30,129 nt of DNA, taken from the NCBI GenBank assembly GCA_943704425.1, contig CALSCP010002587.1:1-30129 (forward strand), given 5' to 3'. Origin of the DNA: Ministeria vibrans ATCC 50519. Taxonomy: Eukaryota; Opisthokonta; Filasterea. Positions 1-11,939 of the stretch are shown piece by piece. Under the pieces are notes generated by a model that was not told where the DNA came from, made no database searches, and saw only the letters and a list, made by a program, of their open reading frames with translations. The translations under genes were made by a program, and so were the position numbers. Positions within the stretch are counted from its first letter, which is position 1. Each line of letters starts with the position of its first letter.

Positions 1-46
1 TTTTTTTTGCGCTCTCTCACTCAACTTCATTTCTTCATTTGTTCAG

Positions 47-404
47 CTCAATGATTAGTGTGTGGCCTCGCGACGGTGCTCATGGTCATAGAAACTACCG
101 GTGAGGCTTTGCGAATTGCGCTATTCATCAGGAAGTGCTTTTACCTTTACTCTTTGTTCTCTCTGACAGCGCATTAGTGACTGCCTCAGAACCCTTCGCT
201 GTACACGATCCCGCCTCCACGACGGGCACCTCGAAAGACCCACTGGTGGATCTTGAGCGACCCACCGACCGTGCCAAGGCTGCGGCCATCCGTGTTCTCT
301 CACAGCGTGTGTCTGCCGCGGTCGGACTTATCGCCGCAACACCCCCATCCAATGTGCTTGTCGTTGATTTTGAAGCGGCCGTTCGCAATGGCTACACGCA
401 GTAG
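47..404 (+). CDS. 3' end of an unrecognised protein-coding gene (last two exons)
   Basis: Two exons can be read: 47-100 and 170-404, stop codon 402-404. The first follows a pyrimidine-rich acceptor ending TTCAG at 42-46. The intron 101-169 starts GTGAGG and ends CTGACAG, and joining keeps the frame open. The visible C-terminus is about 95 residues, beginning near SMISVWPRDG and ending EAAVRNGYTQ. It has an Ala/Val-rich, probably helical stretch before the end, and no membrane segment. I do not recognise the family. The start of the gene lies left of the window. The next gene, alpha-tubulin, is on the same strand 400 bp downstream. The exon structure is moderately certain; the function is unknown. 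Confidence 0.55.
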
Positions 405-805
405 CAGTGGTCTCTCACTCGATCACACTCATATCATATAGTGTACAGCTTTCAAATGTAATATTTCTTGCAATACTAAGGATAGCGCCGGCGAGACAAC
501 CGCGCCACCATGTTCGACAGACTCTTTCCTTTTTTTTTCTTCTTTTTTTTCTTCTTTCCTGTCACCTGTCCGACTGTCACTACGACAGCTTCAGATTTGT
601 CATTTGAGAATCAAAAGCTTTCCCAATAATAAACCGACCGTTTACATTTTTTGCTCTGCTCTTTCTATGACGAGTGATTGAAGATTATATCCAAACATTG
701 ATTATTCTATTGATAATTCATTAACGGTTACTCAATTTCGCAGCTTCCTTCATAACCAAGGTTCATTTGCGTAATCACACCACCCCCATTCTCTTCTAAT
801 CAAAC
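405..805. promoter_or_regulatory. spacer and probable promoter/5' UTR of alpha-tubulin
   Basis: This 401 bp spacer lies between the partial upstream gene and the tubulin start codon. It holds pyrimidine runs at 525-556, an AT-rich stretch around 655-730 and a CT/CA-rich stretch just before the ATG. No TATA box at a clear distance can be picked out. A short ATG frame near 510 in a GCCACC context encodes mostly Phe from a T tract and is probably chance. Confidence 0.4.
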
Positions 806-2756
<1,951 letters not shown>

Positions 2757-3400
2757 AGTATTAATAAGACTACGTCTATTTCTTATTAAAATGAAAAAAG
2801 TCAATAATTTTCGTCTTATCTCCTTCCACAAAAACACACTATCATACATAAATTTTTATGCCTTTAATAATTATAATAAATAAATAATAATATAATTACG
2901 TCGTACTCGCGCGTACTCTTTCTCATATGAAACCGCCCTGGCCTTGCGGCTGAAAGAAGAACGAGCAGTTTTGTGGGGGAATGAGATGACGATGGAGTGT
3001 GGAGGGAAAGGGACCGCATGCGTCATAGATACGGTCCAGGTGAGGGGTGGTGCGGGGCACTCGGTAGTTGTTGTCGCAACACTGCACAGACAGACATAGA
3101 AAAAGAAGAAAAAAAAAGTGGGGGTGAGTGGAGATTGAGAGACGTACAAAAGCGAGAGCGTTGGGAAGAGAGTGTATCTGTGTTATGCATCTTTTTTATG
3201 GTACGGCTGTTGGAGGTCGGGACCAGTCATATGCGAACATGGACGTAAACTCTTTGTCTTTCAGCGACGGTCGCCTCAGACACTGAAACGAACCGTTGAC
3301 AAAACCTTGCATTTCCTAAGCAGAAACAACCCAATCATTCCTATTCCCACACAGTGAGTGTCGTTTTTATCAATTTGTTTCTTTCTCCAAAAAAAATATG
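2757..3400. other. tail-to-tail spacer between alpha-tubulin and the galactosyltransferase
   Basis: This 644 bp spacer begins AT-rich (2757-2895). A mixed-composition island follows (about 2900-3355) with some splice-like signals on the plus strand: a donor-like CAG/GTGAGG at 3039-3045, an acceptor-like TTTGTCTTTCAG ending near 3264 and a donor-like GTGAGTG near 3355. No reading frame with a recognisable protein was found, and no tRNA or snRNA was recognised. It probably holds the 3' UTRs of both neighbours and perhaps an unannotated transcript. Confidence 0.45.
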
Positions 3401-4921
3401 TCACATTCTCTGAAATATATTATTATAATAATATTATAATATTTTTATAATTATTATTATTATTATAATAAAATTATAATTTATTATTATAATTTCCATC
3501 GCTTTTGTTTCTTTTTCCTCTCTCTCTTCTCTCTCTCTTCTCTCTCTTGTTTTAGTCTGTCTCGTTCGCCGTACCGTCAGAGTGGCTTTATGAAACACCG
3601 AAAAAAGTGGAATGCATGGCCGTGCGCCTGTCAGTGTGTCAAAGCGGTTGTCGTGGAATCGCGTAATGTCCAGCGACGACAAGACTGTTCCAATCTATCA
3701 AATCAAATTAGATACTATTTTCTTTCTTCAGGAGATGCCAATAAAACTCTAACTTTACCATTGCATCTTCTGACCGGTGGATCTCCAATAAAGGTTTGTT
3801 TTCAATAATATAGTGCACAAGATCAGCGCTGAAAGCAAATGAAAGAGAAAGTCAATAAAAAACAATTAGGTGGCGTAAAGATCGCACCTTAAAAAGTAGG
3901 CTCCTCCCATTGCATACTAATAAAAAGGATGTCAACGTGTGTAAACATGCTTCATCCCCCTCTCTATCACATAGTTTTTACTCCCTCCCCTCCAACTATT
4001 GTGTTATTTCCCTCCATTGTTTTTACTCCCTCTCTACGTCTTCCGTATCTATTATATAATCAATATTATTTTTCTTACCGGAAAGTGTGTTTTGCAAAAG
4101 AAGAACTTGGGTTCATCGTATTTGGCCATGGTGGGTTCGTGTGTGACAACAGACGGACGGAAAAAGCCCCAGTAGAGCCGATCAGGTGGCTTGGATGCAA
4201 GCAGGGCGGGCAGGGTGTGCGCGTCTAGCAGCGTGTCGTCGTCAATTTTGACGAGGTAGTCGAATGTGTAGCGCTTGTACACTTCCTCCAGTCCGTCGAG
4301 AACCTGGATAAGGATGCAATCTTACAATCATACCAATAATTTTCGTTCGCCCGTACCTTGAGTGAGAGTGTTGTGAACCGATCTTGTAGGTGTGGCAGCA
4401 GTATCATGTCTTGGTGTTCCTCCTGTTCGGCCGCCAGTCTCTGTCAACGAATCTCAATACAATGCGACGGTTCCAATGGGGACGTGTACCTGTTGATCGT
4501 GGACGGTGATGGTGAACGGATGGTTTCGAATGATCGCAGTCGACACGACAAAGAGGGCCTTTGAGTCGGGAAAGCGGTGAAGCCAGGTGGATCGCATGGC
4601 TGTGCGTCGCTCTGTGTTGTCGGGGCGAGGACCCGAAACGACAAGGATGAGCAGTTTCACCTTGGGCGTTGTCGTCGACGGCGCAATGCTGAGCCAGGTC
4701 GCATCCATTCGAGCGCGACTGGTCGCGCGCACCGCAGCTGCAGCCGTTTCAGTGGAGCTGGGTGTGGCAGACGAGGCTGCAGGCTGGGCCGAAGCGGAGA
4801 GGTTGCGTCCAAGTCGTGTCTTGGAAAACACATCGACGTTTGCAGAGTAACCAATGAGCAGGCCCAGGAGAAGTCCCATCACAAGCGCCTCTTTTGAGAC
4901 GACATTCCTATAACGACCCAT
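3401..4921 (-). CDS. B3GALT6: beta-1,3-galactosyltransferase, GT31 family, B3GALT6-like
   Basis: Seven exons read leftward: 4921-4490, 4440-4357, 4303-4079, 3916-3888, 3828-3759, 3694-3575, 3409-3401; 322 residues (human B3GALT6 is about 329). The enzyme is a Golgi type II membrane protein: a hydrophobic anchor at residues 13-27 is followed by an Ala/Ser/Thr-rich stem. GT31 landmarks are RRTAMRSTW, then EQEEHQDMILLP, the metal-binding KIDDDT (Asp193-195), RLYWGFF, YAMGGAYFLSADLVHY across a 29-nt micro-exon, and HRSEDAMIGT...RFHDNRFDT. In animals B3GALT6 adds the second galactose of the glycosaminoglycan linker; whether the substrate is the same here is unknown. The last exon adds only three codons (Arg-Met-stop), and its splice is the least certain. 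The start codon lies 90 bp from the FAN1 start on the other strand. Confidence 0.9.
3412..3495 (+). repeat. AT-rich imperfect TTA/TAA tract
   Basis: Low-complexity AT sequence inside the last intron of the galactosyltransferase gene. A CT-rich run (GA-rich on the gene strand) follows it at 3517-3550. Confidence 0.85.
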
Positions 4922-5011
4922 CCATTCGACGGACAGAAAGGAAAAAAAGATCTGTGACTGACTGGTGCGATCATATTAATCATCAACATAAAATTTTTAC
5001 CTGACATAGAC
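4922..5011. promoter_or_regulatory. 90-bp head-to-head promoter, galactosyltransferase / FAN1
   Basis: The start codons of two divergent genes are separated by only 90 bp, so both core promoters and both 5' UTRs must fit here or overlap the genes. The spacer contains an A-rich stretch (4940-4949) and ATGATC on the minus strand (GATCAT at 4969-4974), a hexamer also seen in the other two divergent spacers. Promoter function is inferred from position. Confidence 0.5.
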
Positions 5012-7419
5012 ATGAAAAAGATCACGTCCTTCTTCGGTAACCAACCCTCTCTTTCTCCTGCGCCAAAGGTATCAAGCATTCCACCAACAACTCAACGTTG
5101 CTACTGAACCCCTTTTTGGTGGATTTGCGCCTTGTTTCGCTGTAGACGTGCTCTTGTCCGATTTGCGCTCGAATTGTGTTGCTTGATGATATCAATGCAC
5201 ACCTAGACTCGGGATGCCAGGCCTTACTAGTCCATGTAGCACCACCTACGGACGAGACGGATGAAAAGGAGCCCCGTTGCGCGTCTGACTGTGAGGAGAA
5301 CGAGCCAAACGCCACGGAGGTCGCAGACGAAGAGGACCAAGACAACTCGGACGGTTCCTCTGACGCGCCGCCTGACCGCACGCCGTACTACCTCATGAAC
5401 TTTTGTCTTGTGGCCGAGGTCGCCGTCGCCGACAATCCAGCCGTGTTCAGTACGGCCGACCGTCTTGTGATGGAGATGTTTTTGGCGTGTTCTGAGCGCT
5501 CACAACGATTGTTCGTGCGCTTGCACTCGCGCAAGCCTGAATGGTTCCGACAGACAAAACTCGGGTATGCCGACGAACTTGGTGATTTGGTGCCGTTAGT
5601 GGATGAGCTGGTGAATGCAAACCTTTTGGAGCGTGGAGAGTATCGTGCGGAACAAGTCGACGATTTCACACCCAATCGCGAAGTGGCACCCCTTTCGTAC
5701 GACGAGGCTCTGGCATTGCTGAGTGTGGTGGAAATCAAAGAGATTGCTGGACGTTGTGGTCTTGGACGGGGGCGCTTGGCGTCGTCGTCGTCGTCGTCGT
5801 CGCCGAATCGTTCCGCGTTGCTTGACAACATGCTACGGGATGCACAACAGCAACGTACCGTCACGGGTGGTTCACGCGAGACGTTGTTGCGAACACGTAT
5901 TGGACGGGCAGTGGGCTCGTGCATTCGAGTGGAAAAACACACGCAACGACTGTACGCACGCGCGAGACAGATGTTCTTTCTCAACGAGTCGTACGACGAT
6001 CGCGACATCAGCACGTTCTATCTCAACTTCAAGAACAAGGTGGTCTACCCGACCTACACCATTGACCGTCGTACGCCTGTGTTTGCCACGCGCGAAGACT
6101 TTGTGCAGTGGGATGATACATTGCGTCTCGAGGCGGACATTGTTGCCATGATGGAAAAGGGACATTTTGTTGCAGCGTTTGCGTGTGTGCGTGAGTGCAT
6201 TGCAGAGTGGCGTGTTGCCGTGGCGTCGCTGACCGAAGACACGTTGCAGTTGCAAGCGGGCCAACAGCACACAGCTGTACCCTATTTGCGTCGCTTTAGT
6301 CGTGGTTGTGTACTCACGCGTGTACTCTGCCTCGGAGTAGAGTCACTCGAACGTGAGCGGGAGTACACTGAGGCGGCATCGATCCTTCGCGAGCTCTTAC
6401 ACCAGTCTGTGTATTGTACGTCGTCGCGCGGTCGCTGGTACGATCGTTTGGCACTGGATTTGGAGCATCTCAAGGATCTGGAAGAATCCTATCGAGTGTG
6501 TTTGAGGGGCTTGTCAGACGCACAGGTGCGCACCGGCCATCGCTATGCATTGCTAGAGCGCGCGTGGCGTCTTCACAAAAGACTGAACAAAGCCAAATCA
6601 TCGGTGCTCCCGCCACCTTCAGAGACTATTCCAGAGCTGTCGATGATCCCACAACGTCGTGTGCGTGTTCTGCGCGTTCCATCACTCAGCGATACACCCG
6701 GCGGATCTGTGATGGTGCGTTGTTTGCCTGGCGGCTCGCAAGGTGATGACGCCACTGCGTATCCTGTCGAAGAGTACGCGCTACACGAGTATGCACGCGA
6801 TGGCTATGCAGGGGTACACGCGGAAGGGAGCATCACAAGCACTCTATTTGCCTTGCTCTTTTGGGACGTCATCTTTACTCCCGTACCCGATGTGTTTCGC
6901 AACCAATATCAGGTACAAATGGAAGGGGTGTGGGAGGATCTTAATCATTTTATTGTTGTTATTTTTATTTTTGGTTAGATTGCGCCGCTGGATTTTGCAA
7001 CGGACCACTTTTACGCGTCGCGTCAAGCACTAGTGGATGCACGGGTGGCGGAACTACGTGCGTGTAGTGACGAGCAAGTGGGGATACTAGTGCAGACGTC
7101 GTATGAGACACACGATGGACAGGCGTGCAGTGGAATGCAGTGGGATCGATTTACGGTGGAGCAACTCATGGAGATTGTTGTGTGTTTTGGGGCGAGTGCG
7201 GTTGCGTCGCTGTGTGATGAGATGGCACGTGATTATCGGCACTGTCGTGGCGGCGTGCCCGATTTGACGCTGTGGCGCATGGCCGACCGCACAGCGCTCT
7301 TTGTCGAGGTCAAGTCGCTCAACGATCGACTGTCTAAAAAGCAAATTGTGTGGCTGCACAAGCTCAAGTCGTTTGGCATTCAAGTGGAGACCTTTCACCT
7401 CGAGTACAACGAAGGATAA
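5012..7419 (+). CDS. FAN1: FAN1 structure-specific nuclease
   Basis: Three exons: 5012-5068, 5146-6912, 6979-7419; 754 residues (human about 1017). FAN1 cuts branched DNA during interstrand crosslink repair. The start at 5012 is chosen because the first exon gives MKKITSFFG, a PCNA-box-like motif, and splicing brings in a UBZ4 zinc finger (Cys23, Cys26, His38, Cys43) that reads ubiquitinated FANCD2 in animals. A later in-frame ATG at 5176 would destroy the finger. A SAP-like helix lies near residues 208-225, and a seven-serine run near 232. The FAN1 core follows: YPTYTIDRRT, then SRGRWYDRLALDL, then VRTGHRYALLERA, then GVHAEGSIT...FWDVIF. The VRR-NUC domain carries Asp703, Glu718 and Lys720 in GGVPDL...FVEVK, with the same spacing as recalled for human FAN1. 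The protein is shorter mainly in the linker after the UBZ. The stop is 67 bp from the triokinase stop. Confidence 0.96.
5782..5802 (+). repeat. (TCG)7 coding repeat, polyserine in FAN1
   Basis: A perfect TCG trinucleotide repeat encodes seven serines just after the SAP-like segment of FAN1. It is probably an unstructured linker. Confidence 0.9.
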
Positions 7420-7486
7420 TGTAAAGCATCACTTGCGTGAATGATTATCACTTACACAACTCTCTTATTTATAAGGAGCACCACAC
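7420..7486. other. 67-bp tail-to-tail spacer, FAN1 / triokinase
   Basis: Both 3' ends lie here. No exact AATAAA is visible on either strand; an ATAAATAAG-like stretch occurs on the minus strand. The two transcripts probably overlap at their ends. Confidence 0.5.
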
Positions 7487-9902
7487 TCAACTGCGACTCT
7501 CAAATGCTGCGGCTCGCAGCACCAGTGCCACTGCTACTGCACCAGGATCACGCGTTCCCTCTACACGACTGGCCTCGACATACGCGGCGCGCCCTACCGC
7601 CGCGCCCATGGACGCTGTCAGCGCAGACCCTCTTTCAGCGGCCGCCACTGCCTCTGCCCACCCTTCCGAGCGCGTGAGTGCGCGTGCGGCAGGCCACAGC
7701 GCGTCCAAGAGTGTCCGGTCGCCTTCTCGTGCTTGGCCGTAGTGACTCACTGTCTCACATGCACTCCCAAGCACTTTGCCCCACATTGAATCACTCAATT
7801 CACTGGCAGTTCCATTTAAGTTGGCCGCCGCATTTGCGGCAGAGCCAAGCAAAATGGAGAGAATTGCGCCACTGGTGCCTATATATTGTGGATGGAAACG
7901 TGGGAGGTGTCAGTCTTTGGGGATCGAGGGTTGTCAACTTACCTCCCATTGTGGCCGAGACTAGCTCACTGAGCGCCTTGAGCACACAGTTTATCGCAGG
8001 CGACTCAGTTGACCATAACACGTCGTGCAGAGTGGACGTCGCCCGTCCATCCATTGTGAGTGCCTCAAGCACACCTAGCGATGGAAAAATCGAGCTATGT
8101 TATAGCATCAGCGCATTGCTTAAGTCTACCATTGGCACCCTGTACAAGGGTCGAGCCGCAGTCAGCATCGCCTGAGACAGCGTCAAGTTGATTGAGCTGT
8201 GTCTCGGCCGACAGCAGTGTCTGTGCAACACGCGTGAGCACACGATGAACAGGGCCGTGTGGTCGTGCGCCTTTGTTGTCTGGTGAGACATGCGTGACGG
8301 GACCTGCCACCTTAGGTGTCTCCCTGCAGAAAGGTTGTCGTTGTGGTGGCTCAGTCGACACAGAGGCAAAGGGCGAAACGACCACTCGCTCGTCAAGAGA
8401 CGCAAGGTCCTCGTCATCGCTCACTCGCAAAACCGACACAGACAGGCCCGACATGTCCAACGAGCTCATGTACACGCCTATGTACAGTCGACACACTTCG
8501 AGCGAGTGCGTTCCCTCCAGTTGAGACAGTACATCCGCAGTAGCCACACTCATTTCAAGACATGACTGTGAGTATATAATCATAAGAAATTAAAAAATAA
8601 TAAGAAAAATAAATAGAGACAAGAGCTGATTAATCTAATAATATAATATTATACTTTCGTGCAACGTTCATTTATGTCGTACCGTTCCGCCGAGATTGTT
8701 CACCAAGACAACTATCCTTTCGTTATCATTCAGCTTCAGTGCGTCGACCAGCATTTTGAGCATTTCAGCAATCGTTTCGGCTGACGACACAAACCGCGCA
8801 CGGCGAAATCCGCTTTCCCCCTAGTAAAATTTACTTTCATCACAACACACGTATTATTCTCTCTATCACTTTGTCTCTCTCTCAATCACTGTCTTGTTTC
8901 TCTCTCTCTATCTCTCTCTATCACTTTGTTTCTCTCTCTATCACTTTGTTTCTATCTCTACTTTGTTTCTATCTCTACTTTGTTTCTCTCTCTATCACTT
9001 TGTTTGTCTCTCTATCACTTTGTTTCTCTCTCTACTTTGTTTCTCTCTCTATCACTTTGTTCTCTCTCTATCACTCTCCTTTCTCTCTCTCTGTCTCTCT
9101 GTCTCTCTCTCTTAGCGTTTACGTGAATGCCCAAACCAATTTCCATTTGGTTATCCGCCAAGGCGGCCGGGCGAGGGCGTGTGGGGAGTGATGGGGCGGA
9201 CAGGGCGACGCCAATGGTCGCCAGATGGGAACACACACGCTGCGCGAGCTCGACCAGGCGCTCAAGAGAACGGCCACGTCGTGCGGCTTCACCAACAATT
9301 TTGATAACAAGCGCAGCACCAGCTAGACCACGTGCACCCACACGGTTGGCGGGCACGGCAACATCGTCGGCGACAAAAATAATTTCGACTCGTTTGCCAG
9401 CGACCTTTGCTTGCTCCACAGCCGCACCAAAGTTGAGACGGTCACCAGTATAGTTCAGAGCAATGATGAGAGTTCCCGCTTTACCCGTGACCCGATGGAT
9501 AGCAGCGAGAACGTCTGACGACGGGGGGCTGGCGAACACGGCGCCACAGACTGGAATTCAATTCGTGTGGTTTAGTGCGTCTCAGCTGTAAGAATCTGCT
9601 CATACCGGCGCCCGAGAGTAACCCGTCCCCTACAAATCCTGCAGCAAACGGTTCGTGACCCGATCCGCCACCTGAGAGCAGCGAGACGCGCGCATCCTTC
9701 ACACAGTCGATCTGGCGACGACACACAACGCGCGGAAAGCCAGCAATTCGTTCGAGTTGCTTGTCATTCGACAGGAGACCATCAAGTGCGGCGTCGACGC
9801 ACTAGAAACACAAGGCTTGTGGTGTCAACAAAGAAAGAGTTGAAGTAGAAAACGCAGTGGATAGATCATTGAGCGTACGGTAGTCGGCGAGTTGATAAAC
9901 AT
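7487..9902 (-). CDS. TKFC: dihydroxyacetone kinase / triokinase (DAK1-DAK2 fusion)
   Basis: Seven exons read leftward: 9902-9879, 9801-9606, 9550-9123, 8820-8683, 8565-8130, 8074-7943, 7878-7487; 581 residues, like human TKFC (575) and yeast DAK1. The enzyme phosphorylates dihydroxyacetone and glyceraldehyde with ATP in the cytosol. The N-terminal DhaK domain shows LLSGGGSGHEP, NYTGDRLNFG and MEIGLGIH, whose His216 is the expected covalent substrate-binding residue. After NNLGGT and a linker, the ATP-binding DhaL domain shows LDAVSGDADCGST (Mg-binding aspartates), SATMGGTSGAILS, GDRTLLDALWPA and GRAAYVEASRVEGTRDPGA. All joins keep frame. The first exon (8 codons, MFINSPTT) is placed because it precedes CVDAALDGLL as in relatives; it is the least certain. 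The gene is divergent from the nucleoside hydrolase, 106 bp away. Confidence 0.95.
8865..9115 (+). repeat. minisatellite in triokinase intron 3
   Basis: The 302 bp intron 9122-8821 is filled by imperfect tandem units built on CTCTATCACTTTGTTTCTCT and a shorter TCTCTACTTTGTT variant. Units follow each other directly without unique spacers, so this is a tandem repeat and not a CRISPR array. Confidence 0.9.
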
Positions 9903-10008
9903 TTCTGACTAAAGTGCATTGAATATCTTTCGAATACACGCAACATCCATGATCTACAGTTCTAAACCTGAACATCAAAAATAAACAGCCACTTGTCGCC
10001 GTCTTGCG
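9903..10008. promoter_or_regulatory. 106-bp head-to-head promoter, triokinase / nucleoside hydrolase
   Basis: This spacer separates two divergent start codons. It contains ATGATC at 9949-9954 and an A-rich stretch AAAAATAAA near 9980. Its function as a shared promoter is inferred from position. Confidence 0.5.
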
Positions 10009-11714
10009 ATGAAGCCAATCATCGTCTTCATAGCGACGCTCTGCACCCTTTGTCTGTCTGCACCTGTCCGTCTCCTGATCGACACGGACGCCGGATTCGA
10101 CGTTGACGATGTTGGCGCCATTTGCGTCGCAAACGCGCTTCAAGACAACGGAGAAGCCGAAATCATTGCTGTTGGCCATACCAATGGCTTTGTGAAAGGT
10201 CGCAATGAATGGATTTTGGCTTCCGACGTTGTTTGTTGACAAAAAGGAAAACATTTTTAGGCATTGGAGGTGTGTCGGCCGTAATGGAGTTCTACAACCG
10301 CACAAACGTGCCCCTTGGAGCGTACAAAGGTCCCTGGGCTCGCGACTCGAACGCCGGCAAGGTAAGCACAGTCTCTCGCACTCACGAGCAAAGTTGAGTT
10401 GTTATGACTCCATAGGGAACTGCCGACAAGTACCTCTCTGATTTGGTGTCCAACTACCCGTCGCCCGTCAAGAACTCGGCACAAGTTCCCGACGCCGTCT
10501 CCGTGTACCGAAAGGTGCTTGCCGCCCAGCCGGACAGGTCGGTGCGCATTGCGTCCATTGGCATCACGACCAACTTGCGCGATCTCGTCATGTCTCAGCC
10601 CGACGAACACAGTTCGTTGAATGGTCACGATCTTGTTGCAAAGAAAGTTCACACACTCGTGGCCATGGACGGAATGTATAACTTTGGGTGCGCGCAACAC
10701 GACACGGACGACTGGCTGGGACCCGACACGGACTGTCGTGGAAGCGCGCAAATCGCCATTATGAACTGGCCTAGCAGCGTGCGCCTCATCTTCTCGGGCG
10801 TGGGTGCGGACACGCTTCATGGCAGTTGGCTCACGGGCTGTGTTGCACACGGCAACCCTGTCCGACAAGCCTTTGAAGACTGGCTCGGTCCGAATGCCGG
10901 TCGCTCTTCGTGGGATCCCATCGCGGTTATGATTGCTGTGCGGGGCGCAGAGGGAGTCCACTGCAAAGAGGTCGATGTGGGCACGGGACGCATGATGGTC
11001 GACGAGGCCGGCCACGAGACGTGGCAGTCGGGCACAGCGTCGAATCAGTCACGCATTGCCTACGCGGGCACCAACTCCCAAGCGGCCATCTCGTTCGAGC
11101 TCAACCAGCTCATGTGCAAGCCCCCGGGTGCCTGGCTGCCCACCAGCAACTCAACGGCATGGACCATGGGCGCTGGTGAGAACTGCTACGGTTCGCGTGG
11201 AACCGACCCTGCACACGGAGCTACTGACCTCGAGCACCCTGCAGGCGTCTCGTGCGGCGATATGCCTTATGCCGAGTGCCAGCAAAAGTGTCTCGCCCTG
11301 CCGGGCTGCTCAGCGATCACGACAAAGGACGCAGGCAACGGCAAGGTCTCGTGCTACCGCAAGACCGACATTAACTTTCGTCTGTGCGACGCTAACACAG
11401 AATACTCCACGTCGGTGCGCCACGACTGGATGCTCGCGCGTGGCTTCAACTGCTACGGCCCTCGCGGCGACGAGCCCGGCCACGGCGCTACGGACCTCGA
11501 GCACCCAGCCACCGCCGACTGCGGCACCATGACAGTACGCGACTGCCAGATCAAGTGCCATGGTATCCCCCAGTGCTCAGGCGTGACCTGGGCTGGACAC
11601 GACCACAGTGGCGTCGGCAAGTGCTACCGCAAGGCCAACGTGTCCCTTGCCCACTGCGACCAAAACAGTGACTTTGACACGTACATCAGCGTCAACAACA
11701 ACCCTCAATACTAA
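10009..11714 (+). CDS. secreted nucleoside hydrolase with two C-terminal cysteine-rich repeats
   Basis: Three exons: 10009-10198, 10261-10361, 10416-11714; 529 residues. A signal peptide (MKPIIVFIATLCTLCLSA) is followed at once by the calcium-binding signature LIDTDAGFDVDDVGA of inosine/uridine-type nucleoside hydrolases, which split ribonucleosides into base and ribose. Later family elements are RIASIGITTNLRDL, AMDGMYNFG and SSWDPIAVMIAV; the last Asp is the expected calcium ligand, preceded by Trp instead of the common His. After about residue 345 come two repeats of about 85 residues with seven cysteines each, sharing NCYG.RG....HGATDLEHPA and CYRK, like PAN/Apple lectin-type modules. Extracellular nucleoside salvage is inferred. 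Intron 1 uses an unusual donor (GTCGCA) but gives the conserved HTNGFVKGIGGVSAV join. The stop codon overlaps an AATAAA. Confidence 0.93.
11184..11430 (+). repeat. cysteine-rich PAN/Apple-like repeat 1 of the nucleoside hydrolase
   Basis: Protein-level repeat from about Cys354. It shares NCYG, HGATDLEHPA, CG.M, C(Q)..KC, CS, CYRK and a final Cys with repeat 2, which starts 267 nt later. DNA similarity is strong around the DLEHPA codons, suggesting a fairly recent tandem duplication. Confidence 0.85.
11451..11700 (+). repeat. cysteine-rich PAN/Apple-like repeat 2 of the nucleoside hydrolase
   Basis: Second copy from about Cys443 to near the C-terminus. It has seven cysteines in the same order as repeat 1, which fits disulfide-bonded extracellular folding. 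Confidence 0.85.
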
Positions 11715-11718
11715 TAAA
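11713..11718 (+). terminator. AATAAA overlapping the nucleoside hydrolase stop codon
   Basis: TAATAAA joins the stop codon (11712-11714) and a canonical polyadenylation hexamer. If it is used, the 3' UTR is only a few tens of bases long. Confidence 0.45.
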
Positions 11719-11825
11719 ATTGATTATTATTAAGTAATATTATCAAAATATAATAATAATAATAATATTATAATAATAATTATTATTATAATATTATTTT
11801 ATTGTTATTATTATTATTATAATAA

Positions 11826-11859
<34 letters not shown>

Positions 11860-11939
11860 TTTATTATTATTATTATGTTGTTGTTGTTTTGTTACACAAT
11901 ATAATTAATAATAATACTATTTTATTTAATTTTTTTTTT
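11715..11939. repeat. AT-rich tail-to-tail spacer with TTA/TAA repeats
   Basis: This 225 bp spacer between the nucleoside hydrolase and the APPL-like gene is nearly pure A+T, mostly imperfect TTA/TAA units with self-complementary stretches. No coding signal is seen. Confidence 0.85.
11921..11926 (-). terminator. AATAAA downstream of the APPL-like gene
   Basis: A canonical polyadenylation hexamer on the minus strand, 13 bp after the stop codon of the APPL-like gene. The surrounding AT-richness makes a chance match possible. Confidence 0.4.

Noticed and set aside
510-632. Short frame starting in a GCCACCATG context
   Set aside because: Most of its roughly 40 residues are Phe from a T/C tract, and it lies in the tubulin upstream region; there is no sign of selection on the protein.
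5176-5211. Start of FAN1 at the in-frame ATG-like position 5176
   Set aside because: It would cut away the Cys-x-x-Cys half of the UBZ finger. Translating further upstream and splicing to the exon at 5012 restores the whole domain.
8865-9115. Regular repeats resembling a CRISPR array
   Set aside because: Units are directly adjacent, imperfect and pyrimidine-only, without unique spacers, and lie in an intron of a eukaryotic gene.
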